NCBI GenBank assembly: GCA_022545625.1 | Contig: JACZQS010000147.1 | Span: forward strand, 1 to 6,354 | DNA: 6,354 bases | DNA from: Pseudomonadota bacterium | GTDB taxonomy: Bacteria; Pseudomonadota; Gammaproteobacteria; GCA-001735895 | Reading direction: 5' to 3' | Shown here: positions 1 through 6,091 of the stretch, piece after piece | Layout: each line of letters starts with the position of its first letter | How positions within the stretch are numbered: position 1 is the stretch's first letter | Position numbers and translations under genes: made by a program | The notes under the pieces: model-generated | Told to the model about the DNA's origin: nothing | What the model saw: only the letters and a program-made list of their open reading frames with translations | Databases searched by the model: none

Positions 1-127
1 CCTGGACTTCCGCGGAAGGTGAATAAACGCGCAGGTATTCGAGCGGCAATTTAAAATTTGTACCATCTTCAAAGCTGAGCTCGAGAATCCGGGATAGTTT
101 GTGCAGGCTGATTTCGGTAGGTTTCAT
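1..127 (-). CDS. DUF971 (GBBH-like N-terminal domain) protein, 5' part only
   Basis: Reading the minus strand from an ATG at 127-125 gives 42 codons that run off the left edge of the window. The visible protein begins MKPTEISLHKLSRILELSF and continues through a stretch with DGTNFKLP, EYLRVYSPSAEV. This matches from memory the start of DUF971 proteins, a family of about 100-130 residues related to the N-terminal domain of gamma-butyrobetaine hydroxylase; its biochemical role is not well established. A good Shine-Dalgarno AAGGAG ends 5 nt before the ATG, which supports the start. In many beta- and gammaproteobacteria this gene sits beside hslVU or ubiE, but neither is in view: upstream lie a repeat element and an alkyltransferase-like gene. 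The remainder of the gene is outside the window, so integrity cannot be judged. Confidence 0.82.
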   Translation of the reverse strand, partial: MKPTEISLHKLSRILELSFEDGTNFKLPLEYLRVYSPSAEVQ

Positions 128-132
128 GTGTA

Positions 133-138
133 CTCCTT
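133..138 (-). promoter_or_regulatory. Shine-Dalgarno of the DUF971 gene, inside a repeat arm
   Basis: The minus strand reads AAGGAG followed by TACAC and the ATG at 127-125. It is the only strong ribosome-binding sequence near this start and fixes it. The same bases form the outer end of the left arm of the inverted-repeat element at 133-413, so an RNA that contains the whole element could pair this site with CTCCTT at the far end (408-413, read on the minus strand). Confidence 0.7.
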
Positions 139-160
139 CAAAGATATAACTTAGGATTCA

Positions 161-278
161 GAGAGCCCCAAATTGGCCAAGGCACCAAAAGTAGGCGCTT
201 TAGGCGAGGCGCAGTCCGCAGGGAATGGCATGTCCTTTACAAGGACTGCAACGCGGCATTGGCCGATTTGGGGCGCTC
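161..278. repeat. Hairpin A within the composite element
   Basis: Arms 161-183 and 256-278 are complementary in 20 of 23 positions, with mismatches at 164/275, 174/265 (a possible wobble) and 181/258. The core is CCCCAAAT then GGCCAA on the left, pairing with TTGGCC then ATTTGGGG on the right. Further in, GCAGTCC (211-217) pairs perfectly with GGACTGC (243-249), so the loop region can continue the same stem with internal loops. Confidence 0.75.
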
Positions 279-285
279 CCTCCGG

Positions 286-385
286 GCCAGCCAGGAAGCG
301 GTCATCTGCGTTGTTGTGCTCCCTTGAAATAGCTACGGCTAGTCCTGCGGTCGCACGCCTGGCAGCTAACCGCTTCCTGACTGGC
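286..385. repeat. Hairpin B within the composite element
   Basis: Arms 286-309 and 362-385 are complementary in 21 of 24 positions; mismatches are 291/380, 303/368 and 305/366. The uninterrupted core is CAGGAAGCGGT-like on the left (AGGAAGCGGT, 293-302) against ACCGCTTCCT (369-378). The enclosed 52 nt (310-361) show only short further pairing. The mismatches in otherwise well-kept arms fit either decay of a perfect repeat or a selected structure. Confidence 0.75.
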
Positions 386-415
386 TGTATCCTAAGATAT
401 ATCATTGAAGGAGGA

Positions 416-754
416 CTAGTCACGGGGCCCCCACAACATCTTGTCTACAGTATCAAGCGGGCTTGCGGCAATTACTTTATTCCCTTCGAAACGAATCCCC
501 TCTAGTTTAAGTAATTGTGACTGTTCACGGTATGAATCGGAACCATATTCGAATGCCAGGGTACGGTCTGACCGCACGACGCGAAACCAGGGCAGAGGGT
601 CGGGGCAACGCCCCATGGCCTTGCTGACCATACGAGAATATCCTGGATATCCGGCTGCACGTGCTATTTCGCCATAAGCCATTACCTGTCCCAGCGGGAT
701 GCTGGCGACTACCTTCCAGATACAGGGATCAAATTTTGCCTGAAAAATATTCAT
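416..754 (-). CDS. Alkyltransferase-like protein (MGMT family, no reactive Cys)
   Basis: The 112-residue product is the DNA-binding domain of the O6-alkylguanine-DNA alkyltransferase family without its N-terminal domain. Visible family features: IWKVVASIPLGQVMAYGEIA (residues 12-31), the recognition-helix region GYPGYSRMVSKAM (35-47) with the arginine finger at R41, and the active-site segment PWFRVV (55-60). In true methyltransferases this segment is PCHRV, with the alkyl-accepting cysteine. Here Trp replaces Cys, as in alkyltransferase-like (ATL) proteins, which bind O6-alkylguanine without removing the alkyl group and recruit nucleotide excision repair. Unusually, the next residue is Phe rather than His (ATLs usually keep PWHRV). 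Length suits an ATL. The ATG at 754 has GGAAG directly against it, so translation initiation may be weak. The gene lies 241 bp beyond the glutamate dehydrogenase stop on the same strand and just before the repeat element. Family assignment is firm; the repair role is inferred. Confidence 0.85.
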   Translation of the reverse strand: MNIFQAKFDPCIWKVVASIPLGQVMAYGEIARAAGYPGYSRMVSKAMGRCPDPLPWFRVVRSDRTLAFEYGSDSYREQSQLLKLEGIRFEGNKVIAASPLDTVDKMLWGPRD

Positions 755-995
755 CTTCCAAGTGTACTGACTGCGAGGTCTACTGAGAAGAAGGGCAGCA
801 TTATCGTCTCGTCCTCGGTATCGCCAGTCGTTAATCTTATGCCCATGAAGAAACGGGAGCAGGAATCATCACCAGCATGGTGTTCTATGACAGGGGAGAT
901 GAAAAATTTATTAGCCGCGATCTGGGTTACTTAGTTTCCCAGATAAATCAGTCGTATGCCTATAGAAACGACCTATTTTTACGCCTGCTTTATCT
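755..995. other. Intergenic region between gdh stop and ATL start
   Basis: These 241 bp should hold the end of the glutamate dehydrogenase transcript and the start signals of the alkyltransferase-like gene, both on the minus strand. One hairpin is visible: ATCTGGG (920-926) with CCCAGAT (938-944), a 7-bp stem with an 11-nt loop. Read on the minus strand, a T-run (TTTTT) comes only about 13 nt after the stem, so it is a poor match to an intrinsic terminator. A short plus-strand frame, open from 835 and with an ATG at 877, ends at 999 and overlaps the dehydrogenase stop codon. It would encode 40 residues (start MVFYDRGDEKFISRDL); its start has only a weak, distant AGGA and no family is recognised, so it is not called as a gene. 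Confidence 0.4.
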
Positions 996-3900
996 CTAAT
1001 TACCGTCGAAACCTGCCTGCTGGGTCAGTGCGACCAGTCGTCTTACCTCGGAAACAGCAACGCTCATTGCCGCGAAATCGATTGATTGCAGCGCGTTGAG
1101 TTCATTCACAATATTGTCGTAGCGTTCCAGTGCTTCCGCCTGTTGCTCTTCCCACAGATTCAGGGCTTTGGTGGTATGGCGTTTATTTTCGATTAAATGC
1201 AGCACCATTTCGGTCAAATTTCGCTGGGTGATATGCAGGTCGTTACGCAAGTTGACGATTGCCAGATGATTCCAATGGGTACGCACGATAGTCTCCGAAA
1301 TGGCACCTCGTATCCAGTGTAACTGCAGGCGTTCGGACAGTGCGTAAAACAGTTTGGCAGTGTTCTCGGTGCTGCTATCCAGCTTGCTCTTGATTTCGAT
1401 AATATCGAATGCCGAAGCCAGCGTGGTTTTATCGGCGAGTTCCTGTGCCAACGCGGCTGGTACCTTGTACTTGGTAAATAATTTGCGAGCCGCGATGTAA
1501 TTCTTACGCGACTGACCAATAATTACCTTGGGTATTACCTTACCTAATATCCTGATTTCGGACTGGTAGCGTTCGATCAATTGGCTGACGTCAAAATCCG
1601 CGCTCTTATTGCGCAGTAGCCAGCTTATCGAGCGTTCCAGTAAACCACTGATCGCCTGAAAGCAATCGTATCGACAATGTTCCTGCACCACGTTATCCAG
1701 CTGTTCTAACGCATGCCATGTCTTGTTCAACTCAAAAATCTCGACACATACCACGTAGGCCTTGGCAATATTCTCGATACTGGCGCCGGTTTCTTCACGA
1801 ATCCGGTAACCAAACCCAATGCCGATATTATTGGTGATCATGTTGCTTAAGAGTGTGGCGATAATTTCCTTGCGCAACGGGTGTTGTAAAATTTCATCGG
1901 GATAAAGTTCCTGCAACTTACCTGGAAAATAATCAAGCAACAGGTGGTTGTAACATTCTTCCGACAGGGACGATGATTCCAGCAGTGCATTTTTGTAGGT
2001 TAGTTTGCTGTACGACAGCAGGATCGAAAGTTCGGGTCGGGTAAGCCCCATGTTCTGGCTGATTCGCTCAACCACCTGCTCATCGTTGGGTAGATCTTCG
2101 AGTTTTCGACTTAAGATGCCATCGCGTTCCAGGTGACGCATGAAGCGGGCATGCTGGTGCATATTTTTGGCCGCATGCTGAGTGATGCTATCGATAATCT
2201 GGGTTTGGCGATAATTATTGGACAGGCAGTGCAGGCCAACTTCGTCGGTCATTTCGGCTAACAGATCATTGCGTTGGCTGCGGCTCAAGCGGCCCAACTT
2301 TTCCTGTTGGGAAAGCAGTATCTTGATGTTAACCTCGTTATCCGAGCAGTCGACACCGGCTGAATTATCGATAGAATCTGTGTAAATCAGGCCACCATGT
2401 TGAGCGTATTCGATACGACCTCTCTGGGTCAGACCCAGGTTACCACCTTCCCCGATCGATTTGGCGCGTACCTGCTTGCCATTGACCCGGATATCATCAT
2501 TATTTTTGTCGGATACCGCGGCATTGGTTTCTGCAGTCGCCTTGACATAGGTTCCGATACCGCCATTCCAGATCAGATCTACCCGCGCTTTCAGTAGATA
2601 ATTTAACAATGCATTTGGGGTTAAATATTCTTCGCTGCAATCGATCAGCTGCTGGACCTCGGGACTCAGGTCAATGCGCTTGGCCTTGCGTGAGAATATA
2701 CCGCCACCCTTGCTAATCAGTTTATTATCATAATCATTCCAGGTTGAGCGTGGCAGGTTAAACAACCGCTCGCGCTCACGGTAACTTTTTTTGATATCGG
2801 GATTCGGGTCGAGGAAAATATGCATGTGGTTAAATGCCGCAACCAGTTGAATACAGGGTGACAACAGCATGCCATTACCGAATACATCGCCTGACATATC
2901 GCCAATTCCTACAACGCTAAAGTTTTCGGTTTGAATGTCTTTGCCAAGACCCCGAAAATGTCGCTTAACTGATTCCCATGCTCCGCGCGCGGTAATCCCC
3001 ATTTTCTTATGATCGTAACCTTGCGAACCGCCCGAGGCGAATGCATCATCGAGCCAGAAATTATGTTTCTCGGAGATTGAATTGGCAACGTCAGAGAAAG
3101 CTGCGGTGCCTTTATCGGCTGCTACCACCAGATAAGGGTCTCCGCTATCAAGAATGGCGGTATTGTTGGGGTGGATAATTTCCTGGTTCTCCATGTTATC
3201 GGTGAGTTCCAGCAGGGCATTGATATACAACGAATAGCAGGCCTGTACCTCGGCGTAAATTTCAGACGCCGGCAGATGCGATATCTTCTTTGTGATGAAA
3301 CCACCCTTGGAACCAGCTGGAACGATGACCGCATTTTTCACCATTTGTGCTTTCATCAACCCCAGTACCTCGGTGCGATAATCTTCCTTGCGGTCGGACC
3401 AGCGGATACCCCCGCGAGCGACCAGTCCTCCACGTAGGTGTATGCCTTCAAATCGGGGTGAATAGACGAAAATTTCAAACCGCGGGTTGGGTTTGGGTAG
3501 TTTCTCAATCGCACGGGAGTCGAGCTTGAAACTAATACAATCAGCCTCGTCTTCCGAATACTGGAAGTAGTTGGTTCGCACCGTTGACTGAATTAGATTA
3601 AGCATGCGCCTGAATATCAGGTCGTGATCGAGTGATTCAATATTGGTTAATTTTTCATTAATCGTATCGATGATTTTCTGAAATGAATCGCGATCGGTTT
3701 TTAGCGGATCGAATTTGTGCAAAAAGCACATCACCAGTAATAGCGTAATATCGGGATAGGCGTTCAGAGTTTCGATAATGTAGGTGCGGCTGTGGGGGAA
3801 TCTGATCTGGTTTAGGTAAGTGACGTAGGCCCGTATGATCTGAATATTCCTCGCCTTGATACAGGCGCTGAAGAGCAGGTGGTTGAAACCATCGTTTTCA

Positions 3901-4352
3901 CTGCGTTGGTTCCAGATACTCTCGAACATACCACTGAAATAACGAGGTATTTTATCAGGGTGGATGTCGCAGATAGACTCACCCCCATCGAGTGTGAAAT
4001 GATGAATCCAGTATAATTTACCAGCCAGTCTGATTTTATAAGGGCGGCCAATTAACACCTGAAGGTTCATTGACTCGAAAATCGGCATCGACTGCGAAAG
4101 CGGGATCGAATCTTTCAGGGTATAAAGTTTAATCGAGTAGTTTTTACCTTCCCTGGCTATAGTGACCAGGCGGGCCTGCACTCGATTATTATTACTAATT
4201 AAGGCTAACACCTCCAGGTCATACAGTGCGTCGGCGACTGCAAAATCTTCCTGGTAATTCACAGAAAAGGTTTCGTCACTGACCTTCAGTTTTTGTATTG
4301 CTGGATTCTCGTTGACCTTCTTCGCCAGCTGCTGACACCATTTGTTATTCAT
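996..4352 (-). CDS. NAD-dependent glutamate dehydrogenase, N-terminally short form
   Basis: The 1118-residue product belongs to the large bacterial NAD-glutamate dehydrogenase family (GDH180 type), a cytoplasmic enzyme oxidising glutamate to 2-oxoglutarate and ammonium. Catalytic landmarks are intact: GGLVARGGIRWSDR (308-321), KAQMVKNAVIVPAGSKGGF (334-352) with the substrate-binding lysines, AADKGTAAFSD (411-421), the nucleotide-binding GIGDMSGDVFGNG (482-494), WNGGIGTYVKA (595-605), GEGGNLGLTQ (634-643) and SAGVDCSDNEVNIK (664-677). A helical C-terminal region of over 400 residues follows and ends in a normal-looking tail. Typical family members have about 1,600 residues; here the N-terminal 450-500, which carry ACT-like regulatory domains, are absent. 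The first recognisable block is NYQEDFAVADALYDLE (32-47), which in long forms lies well inside the protein. The ATG at 4352 is chosen because AGGGA precedes it by 7 nt; a TTG 29 codons upstream (4439) overlaps a likely promoter, and an in-frame stop at 4449-4451 rules out a longer protein. It is divergent from the putA gene, which supplies its substrate. Confidence 0.93.
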   Translation of the reverse strand: MNNKWCQQLAKKVNENPAIQKLKVSDETFSVNYQEDFAVADALYDLEVLALISNNNRVQARLVTIAREGKNYSIKLYTLKDSIPLSQSMPIFESMNLQVLIGRPYKIRLAGKLYWIHHFTLDGGESICDIHPDKIPRYFSGMFESIWNQRSENDGFNHLLFSACIKARNIQIIRAYVTYLNQIRFPHSRTYIIETLNAYPDITLLLVMCFLHKFDPLKTDRDSFQKIIDTINEKLTNIESLDHDLIFRRMLNLIQSTVRTNYFQYSEDEADCISFKLDSRAIEKLPKPNPRFEIFVYSPRFEGIHLRGGLVARGGIRWSDRKEDYRTEVLGLMKAQMVKNAVIVPAGSKGGFITKKISHLPASEIYAEVQACYSLYINALLELTDNMENQEIIHPNNTAILDSGDPYLVVAADKGTAAFSDVANSISEKHNFWLDDAFASGGSQGYDHKKMGITARGAWESVKRHFRGLGKDIQTENFSVVGIGDMSGDVFGNGMLLSPCIQLVAAFNHMHIFLDPNPDIKKSYRERERLFNLPRSTWNDYDNKLISKGGGIFSRKAKRIDLSPEVQQLIDCSEEYLTPNALLNYLLKARVDLIWNGGIGTYVKATAETNAAVSDKNNDDIRVNGKQVRAKSIGEGGNLGLTQRGRIEYAQHGGLIYTDSIDNSAGVDCSDNEVNIKILLSQQEKLGRLSRSQRNDLLAEMTDEVGLHCLSNNYRQTQIIDSITQHAAKNMHQHARFMRHLERDGILSRKLEDLPNDEQVVERISQNMGLTRPELSILLSYSKLTYKNALLESSSLSEECYNHLLLDYFPGKLQELYPDEILQHPLRKEIIATLLSNMITNNIGIGFGYRIREETGASIENIAKAYVVCVEIFELNKTWHALEQLDNVVQEHCRYDCFQAISGLLERSISWLLRNKSADFDVSQLIERYQSEIRILGKVIPKVIIGQSRKNYIAARKLFTKYKVPAALAQELADKTTLASAFDIIEIKSKLDSSTENTAKLFYALSERLQLHWIRGAISETIVRTHWNHLAIVNLRNDLHITQRNLTEMVLHLIENKRHTTKALNLWEEQQAEALERYDNIVNELNALQSIDFAAMSVAVSEVRRLVALTQQAGFDGN

Positions 4353-4359
4353 TGTAGTT

Positions 4360-4370
4360 TCCCTATAGGG
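4360..4370 (-). promoter_or_regulatory. Ribosome-binding site and palindrome before the gdh start
   Basis: On the minus strand AGGGA (4364-4360) stands 7 nt before the ATG at 4352-4350 and decides this start over the upstream TTG. Its GGG lies in the perfect 10-bp palindrome CCCTATAGGG (4361-4370), which could be an operator half or chance. Confidence 0.5.
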
Positions 4371-4428
4371 TCGATGTCCGGTTTTCACCCGACGGAGTAT
4401 TAGCCCGGCCTGTGTTTTCGGCAAGCCA

Positions 4429-4434
4429 ATTATA
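4429..4434 (-). promoter_or_regulatory. Candidate -10 hexamer for gdh
   Basis: The minus strand carries a perfect TATAAT here, 76 nt before the gdh ATG. No good TTGACA-like -35 is found at 16-18 bp upstream (the bases there read GGATAA or TGGATA), so the promoter would need an activator or is weak. The leader between this site and the ATG would be about 70 nt. Confidence 0.4.
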
Positions 4435-4488
4435 TTCAAGATAGCCTGTTATTATCCAGTCTAATCTGATTATCTGCAAAAGTACCAG

Positions 4489-4529
4489 AGTTTATTTTGA
4501 GCTTACCCCGTTCTGCCCTGGAATAAACT
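4489..4529. promoter_or_regulatory. Spaced inverted repeat in the gdh/putA divergent spacer
   Basis: AGTTTATT (4489-4496) and AATAAACT (4522-4529) are perfect 8-bp inverted copies with centres 33 bp apart, about three helical turns. They lie between the two divergent genes, upstream of the candidate gdh -10. This spacing suits a dimer or tetramer binding one face of DNA; the regulator is unknown. AT-rich words of this length can also recur by chance. Confidence 0.3.
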
Positions 4530-4588
4530 TTATCAACCTGGCAAATCATGAAATGTTAAAATCTCGATGCCGTCTATTCCAATTTCTA

Positions 4589-4616
4589 TTGGCGATAGGG
4601 CAATACGGTTAAATAT
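4589..4616 (+). promoter_or_regulatory. Weak candidate promoter for the putA frame
   Basis: TTGGCG (4589-4594) followed after 15-16 bp by an AT-rich TAAATA/AAATAT (4610-4616) is the best sigma-70-like arrangement upstream of the start at 4646. Both boxes are poor and spacing is short, so this is only a suggestion. The two direct repeats TCGAACAA (4623-4630, 4633-4640) lie downstream, in the expected leader. Confidence 0.2.
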
Positions 4617-4645
4617 TTTTATTCGAACAAGATCGAACAACAGGT

Positions 4646-6091
4646 ATGAACCACACCATGAAAATATCGGATTCGAATGTTATACCCAGGTTAGCTCCTG
4701 ACCAACCTCGAGCGAAGATCCGCAGCTACTACCTCGCGGACGAGGCTCGCGTGGTCAATGAATTGATCGACATTGCCCATTTGTCTATCGCTGACCGACG
4801 GTCGATTAGCGAGTATGCTGCCGCGCTAATCATCAAGGTCAGACGATCCAGCCGCCCGAGTATGATGGAAAATTTTCTTGCCGAGTATGGGTTGACCAGC
4901 AAAGAGGGTGTCGCCCTGATGTGTCTTGCTGAAGCCCTGCTACGGGTACCCGATGCGCAAACCATCGACGAATTGATTGAAGATAAGATATCGCATGGTA
5001 ACTGGGGTAAACATCTGGGACATTCGGAGTCCCAGCTCGTAAACGTGTCTACCTGGGCCCTGTTACTGACAGGTAAAGTTATCGCGCCAGCCGATGAAAA
5101 AAAATTAAGAATCACACTCCAGAGTCTGGTCAAGCGGATGGGCGAGCCGCTGGTGCGCACCGCGGTCGCGCAGGCGATGAAGGAACTGGGACGACATTTT
5201 GTGCTGGGGAGTTCGATACAAAAAGCCAGTCGCAGGGCACGCGAGCTGGAAGCCCAGGGCTATACCTATTCCTACGACATGCTCGGCGAAGCGGCCCGGA
5301 CTGAAGCCGATGCGCGCCGTTATCACCTCGCTTACTCAGATGCCATTACCGCCCTGGCGCCAGCTTGCACCCATGAAGATATACGCGATAATCCGGGAAT
5401 ATCGGTGAAATTATCTGCCCTGCACGCCCGTTACGAAATCGGCCAGCACCGGCGCGTGATGACCGAACTTGTGGCACGTACCAGCTCTCTGGCGGTGTTG
5501 GCGCGCTCAGCCAACATGGGCTTCAACATCGATGCCGAGGAAGCCGATCGGCTCGACATTTCTCTCGAGGTGATCGAAGCAGTGCTCGGTAATCCGGCGC
5601 TAAAAGGTTGGGATGGATTTGGAGTCGTTGTGCAGGCGTTCAGTAGGCGTGCAAACCATGTGCTCGACTGGTTGTATGACCTGGCGCAAAGACTCGATCG
5701 TAAAATCATGGTGCGCCTGGTGAAAGGTGCCTATTGGGATACTGAAATCAAGCGTGCCCAGGTACTGGGCCTTGCTGATTATCCGTTGTTCACCCGTAAA
5801 GTGAACACCGATGTTTCCTACCTGGCCTGGGGCGCCGGGCCGCGCGCCAGCCAGTATCTGATCCTGGCGGGTAAGGCCCGCGCGGTCCTTGCCGGCCGCA
5901 CCCACGTGACACCTGAGGATATCCAGGCGGTGGCGCACCCGGTGCTCCGCCACCGCCTGATCACCAACTTCAGCGCCGAGGCCGATGGTATCAGCACGGA
6001 CGACCTGATCGACCGCCTCATGGAAGCCATTTCACTCGACGGCTCTGATGCCGGGACAAAACAGCAAATGGATACGGTGCTGCGGTCATGA
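4646..6091 (+). CDS. putA: Chimeric frame: truncated PutA proline dehydrogenase joined to MoxR C-terminus
   Basis: The 481-residue frame is two proteins. Residues 1-394 are PutA: an N-terminal arm and helical region without the ribbon-helix-helix DNA-binding domain, so self-repression as in E. coli PutA is not expected, then the FAD-dependent proline dehydrogenase barrel. Motifs are YDMLGEAA (210-217), NPGISVKLSALHARY (249-263), NIDAEEADRLDISL (294-307), MVRLVKGAYWDTEIKRAQ (355-372) and FTRKVNTDVSYLA (382-394). K255, D296, R357 and Y363 align at constant offset with E. coli K329, D370, R431 and Y437. The family continues YLACA..., but here W395 begins a MoxR tail. The residues equivalent to R555, R556 and E559, which bind proline, and the entire P5C dehydrogenase half (about 600+ residues) are missing, so the protein as written should not be active. 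The start ATG at 4646 has a poor ribosome-binding site (CAGG touching it); ATG 4658 is an alternative. GC rises sharply at the join. Likely a contig chimera; a genuine rearrangement is possible. Confidence 0.88.
   Translation: MNHTMKISDSNVIPRLAPDQPRAKIRSYYLADEARVVNELIDIAHLSIADRRSISEYAAALIIKVRRSSRPSMMENFLAEYGLTSKEGVALMCLAEALLRVPDAQTIDELIEDKISHGNWGKHLGHSESQLVNVSTWALLLTGKVIAPADEKKLRITLQSLVKRMGEPLVRTAVAQAMKELGRHFVLGSSIQKASRRARELEAQGYTYSYDMLGEAARTEADARRYHLAYSDAITALAPACTHEDIRDNPGISVKLSALHARYEIGQHRRVMTELVARTSSLAVLARSANMGFNIDAEEADRLDISLEVIEAVLGNPALKGWDGFGVVVQAFSRRANHVLDWLYDLAQRLDRKIMVRLVKGAYWDTEIKRAQVLGLADYPLFTRKVNTDVSYLAWGAGPRASQYLILAGKARAVLAGRTHVTPEDIQAVAHPVLRHRLITNFSAEADGISTDDLIDRLMEAISLDGSDAGTKQQMDTVLRS
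5819..5836. other. putA/moxR junction
   Basis: The family change falls within TACCTGGCCTGGGGCGCC. A normal putA would read about TAC CTG GCC TGC/TGT here (Tyr-Leu-Ala-Cys), while moxR genes have ...GCC TGG GGC... (Ala-Trp-Gly), so the two parents may have shared some 7-8 bp (TGGCCTG). No insertion-sequence end or attachment-site-like repeat is visible at the join. Confidence 0.75.
5828..6091 (+). other. C-terminal fragment of a MoxR-family AAA+ ATPase
   Basis: Residues 395-481 of the fused frame read WGAGPRASQYLILAGKARA, then a stretch with GRTHVTPEDIQAVAHPVLRHRLI and a tail with GISTDDLIDRLM. This is the C-terminal lid of MoxR ATPases, including the GAGPRAS sensor-2 region; MoxR proteins act as chaperone-like ATPases, often with DUF58 and von Willebrand A-domain partners. 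Walker A, Walker B and the rest of the core (about 240 residues) are absent. The reading frame ends in TGA overlapping the ATG of a DUF58 gene, the standard order of moxR operons, so this segment and the next gene come from one intact operon whose left part was lost at the join. GC here is about 68%, against about 52% just before 5820. Confidence 0.88.

Larger units (their letters stand above)
133..413. repeat. 281-bp composite inverted-repeat element (MITE-like or structured RNA), three-way-junction fold
   Basis: The stretch between the alkyltransferase-like gene and the DUF971 gene is almost fully organised as three nested or adjacent inverted repeats. The outer arms 133-161 and 385-413 match in 26 of 29 positions (mismatches at 142/404, 149/397, 158/388). 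Inside them lie hairpin A (161-183 with 256-278) and hairpin B (286-309 with 362-385), separated by only about 7 nt. Single-stranded DNA or RNA could therefore fold as a long stem carrying two long hairpins. The element begins about 3 bp after the stop codon of the upstream minus-strand gene and ends over the ribosome-binding site of the next one. Terminal inverted repeats, intergenic placement and no convincing gene suggest a non-autonomous mobile element; no clear target-site duplication is seen (TA is present near both ends, at 131-132 and 417-418). Reading frames crossing it on both strands look like by-products. A structured regulatory RNA is the alternative. Confidence 0.75.

Noticed and set aside
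286..385. Integron attC site
   Set aside because: Although hairpin B has the right size, I see no GTTRRRY/RYYYAAC core pair at its ends, no integrase and no cassette array.
151..505. Open frames of 90 residues (minus, 151-423) and 110 residues (plus, 173-505) across the repeat element
   Set aside because: Both are largely made of the inverted-repeat element, have no recognisable domain or good ribosome site, and overlap real gene ends. They are better explained as frames left open by the repeat.
920..944. Intrinsic terminator for gdh
   Set aside because: The 7-bp stem has a large 11-nt loop and the T-run on the minus strand starts about 13 nt after it, so it does not meet the usual pattern.
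4353..4439. 29-codon N-terminal extension of the glutamate dehydrogenase from a TTG at 4439
   Set aside because: It has no good ribosome site, includes the candidate -10 TATAAT and shows no family similarity, while the ATG at 4352 has AGGGA at good spacing.
4646..6091. A new fused proline dehydrogenase/AAA ATPase enzyme
   Set aside because: Each half lacks its essential parts (proline-binding end of the barrel; Walker A and B), and GC changes abruptly at the join, so a functional fusion is unlikely.
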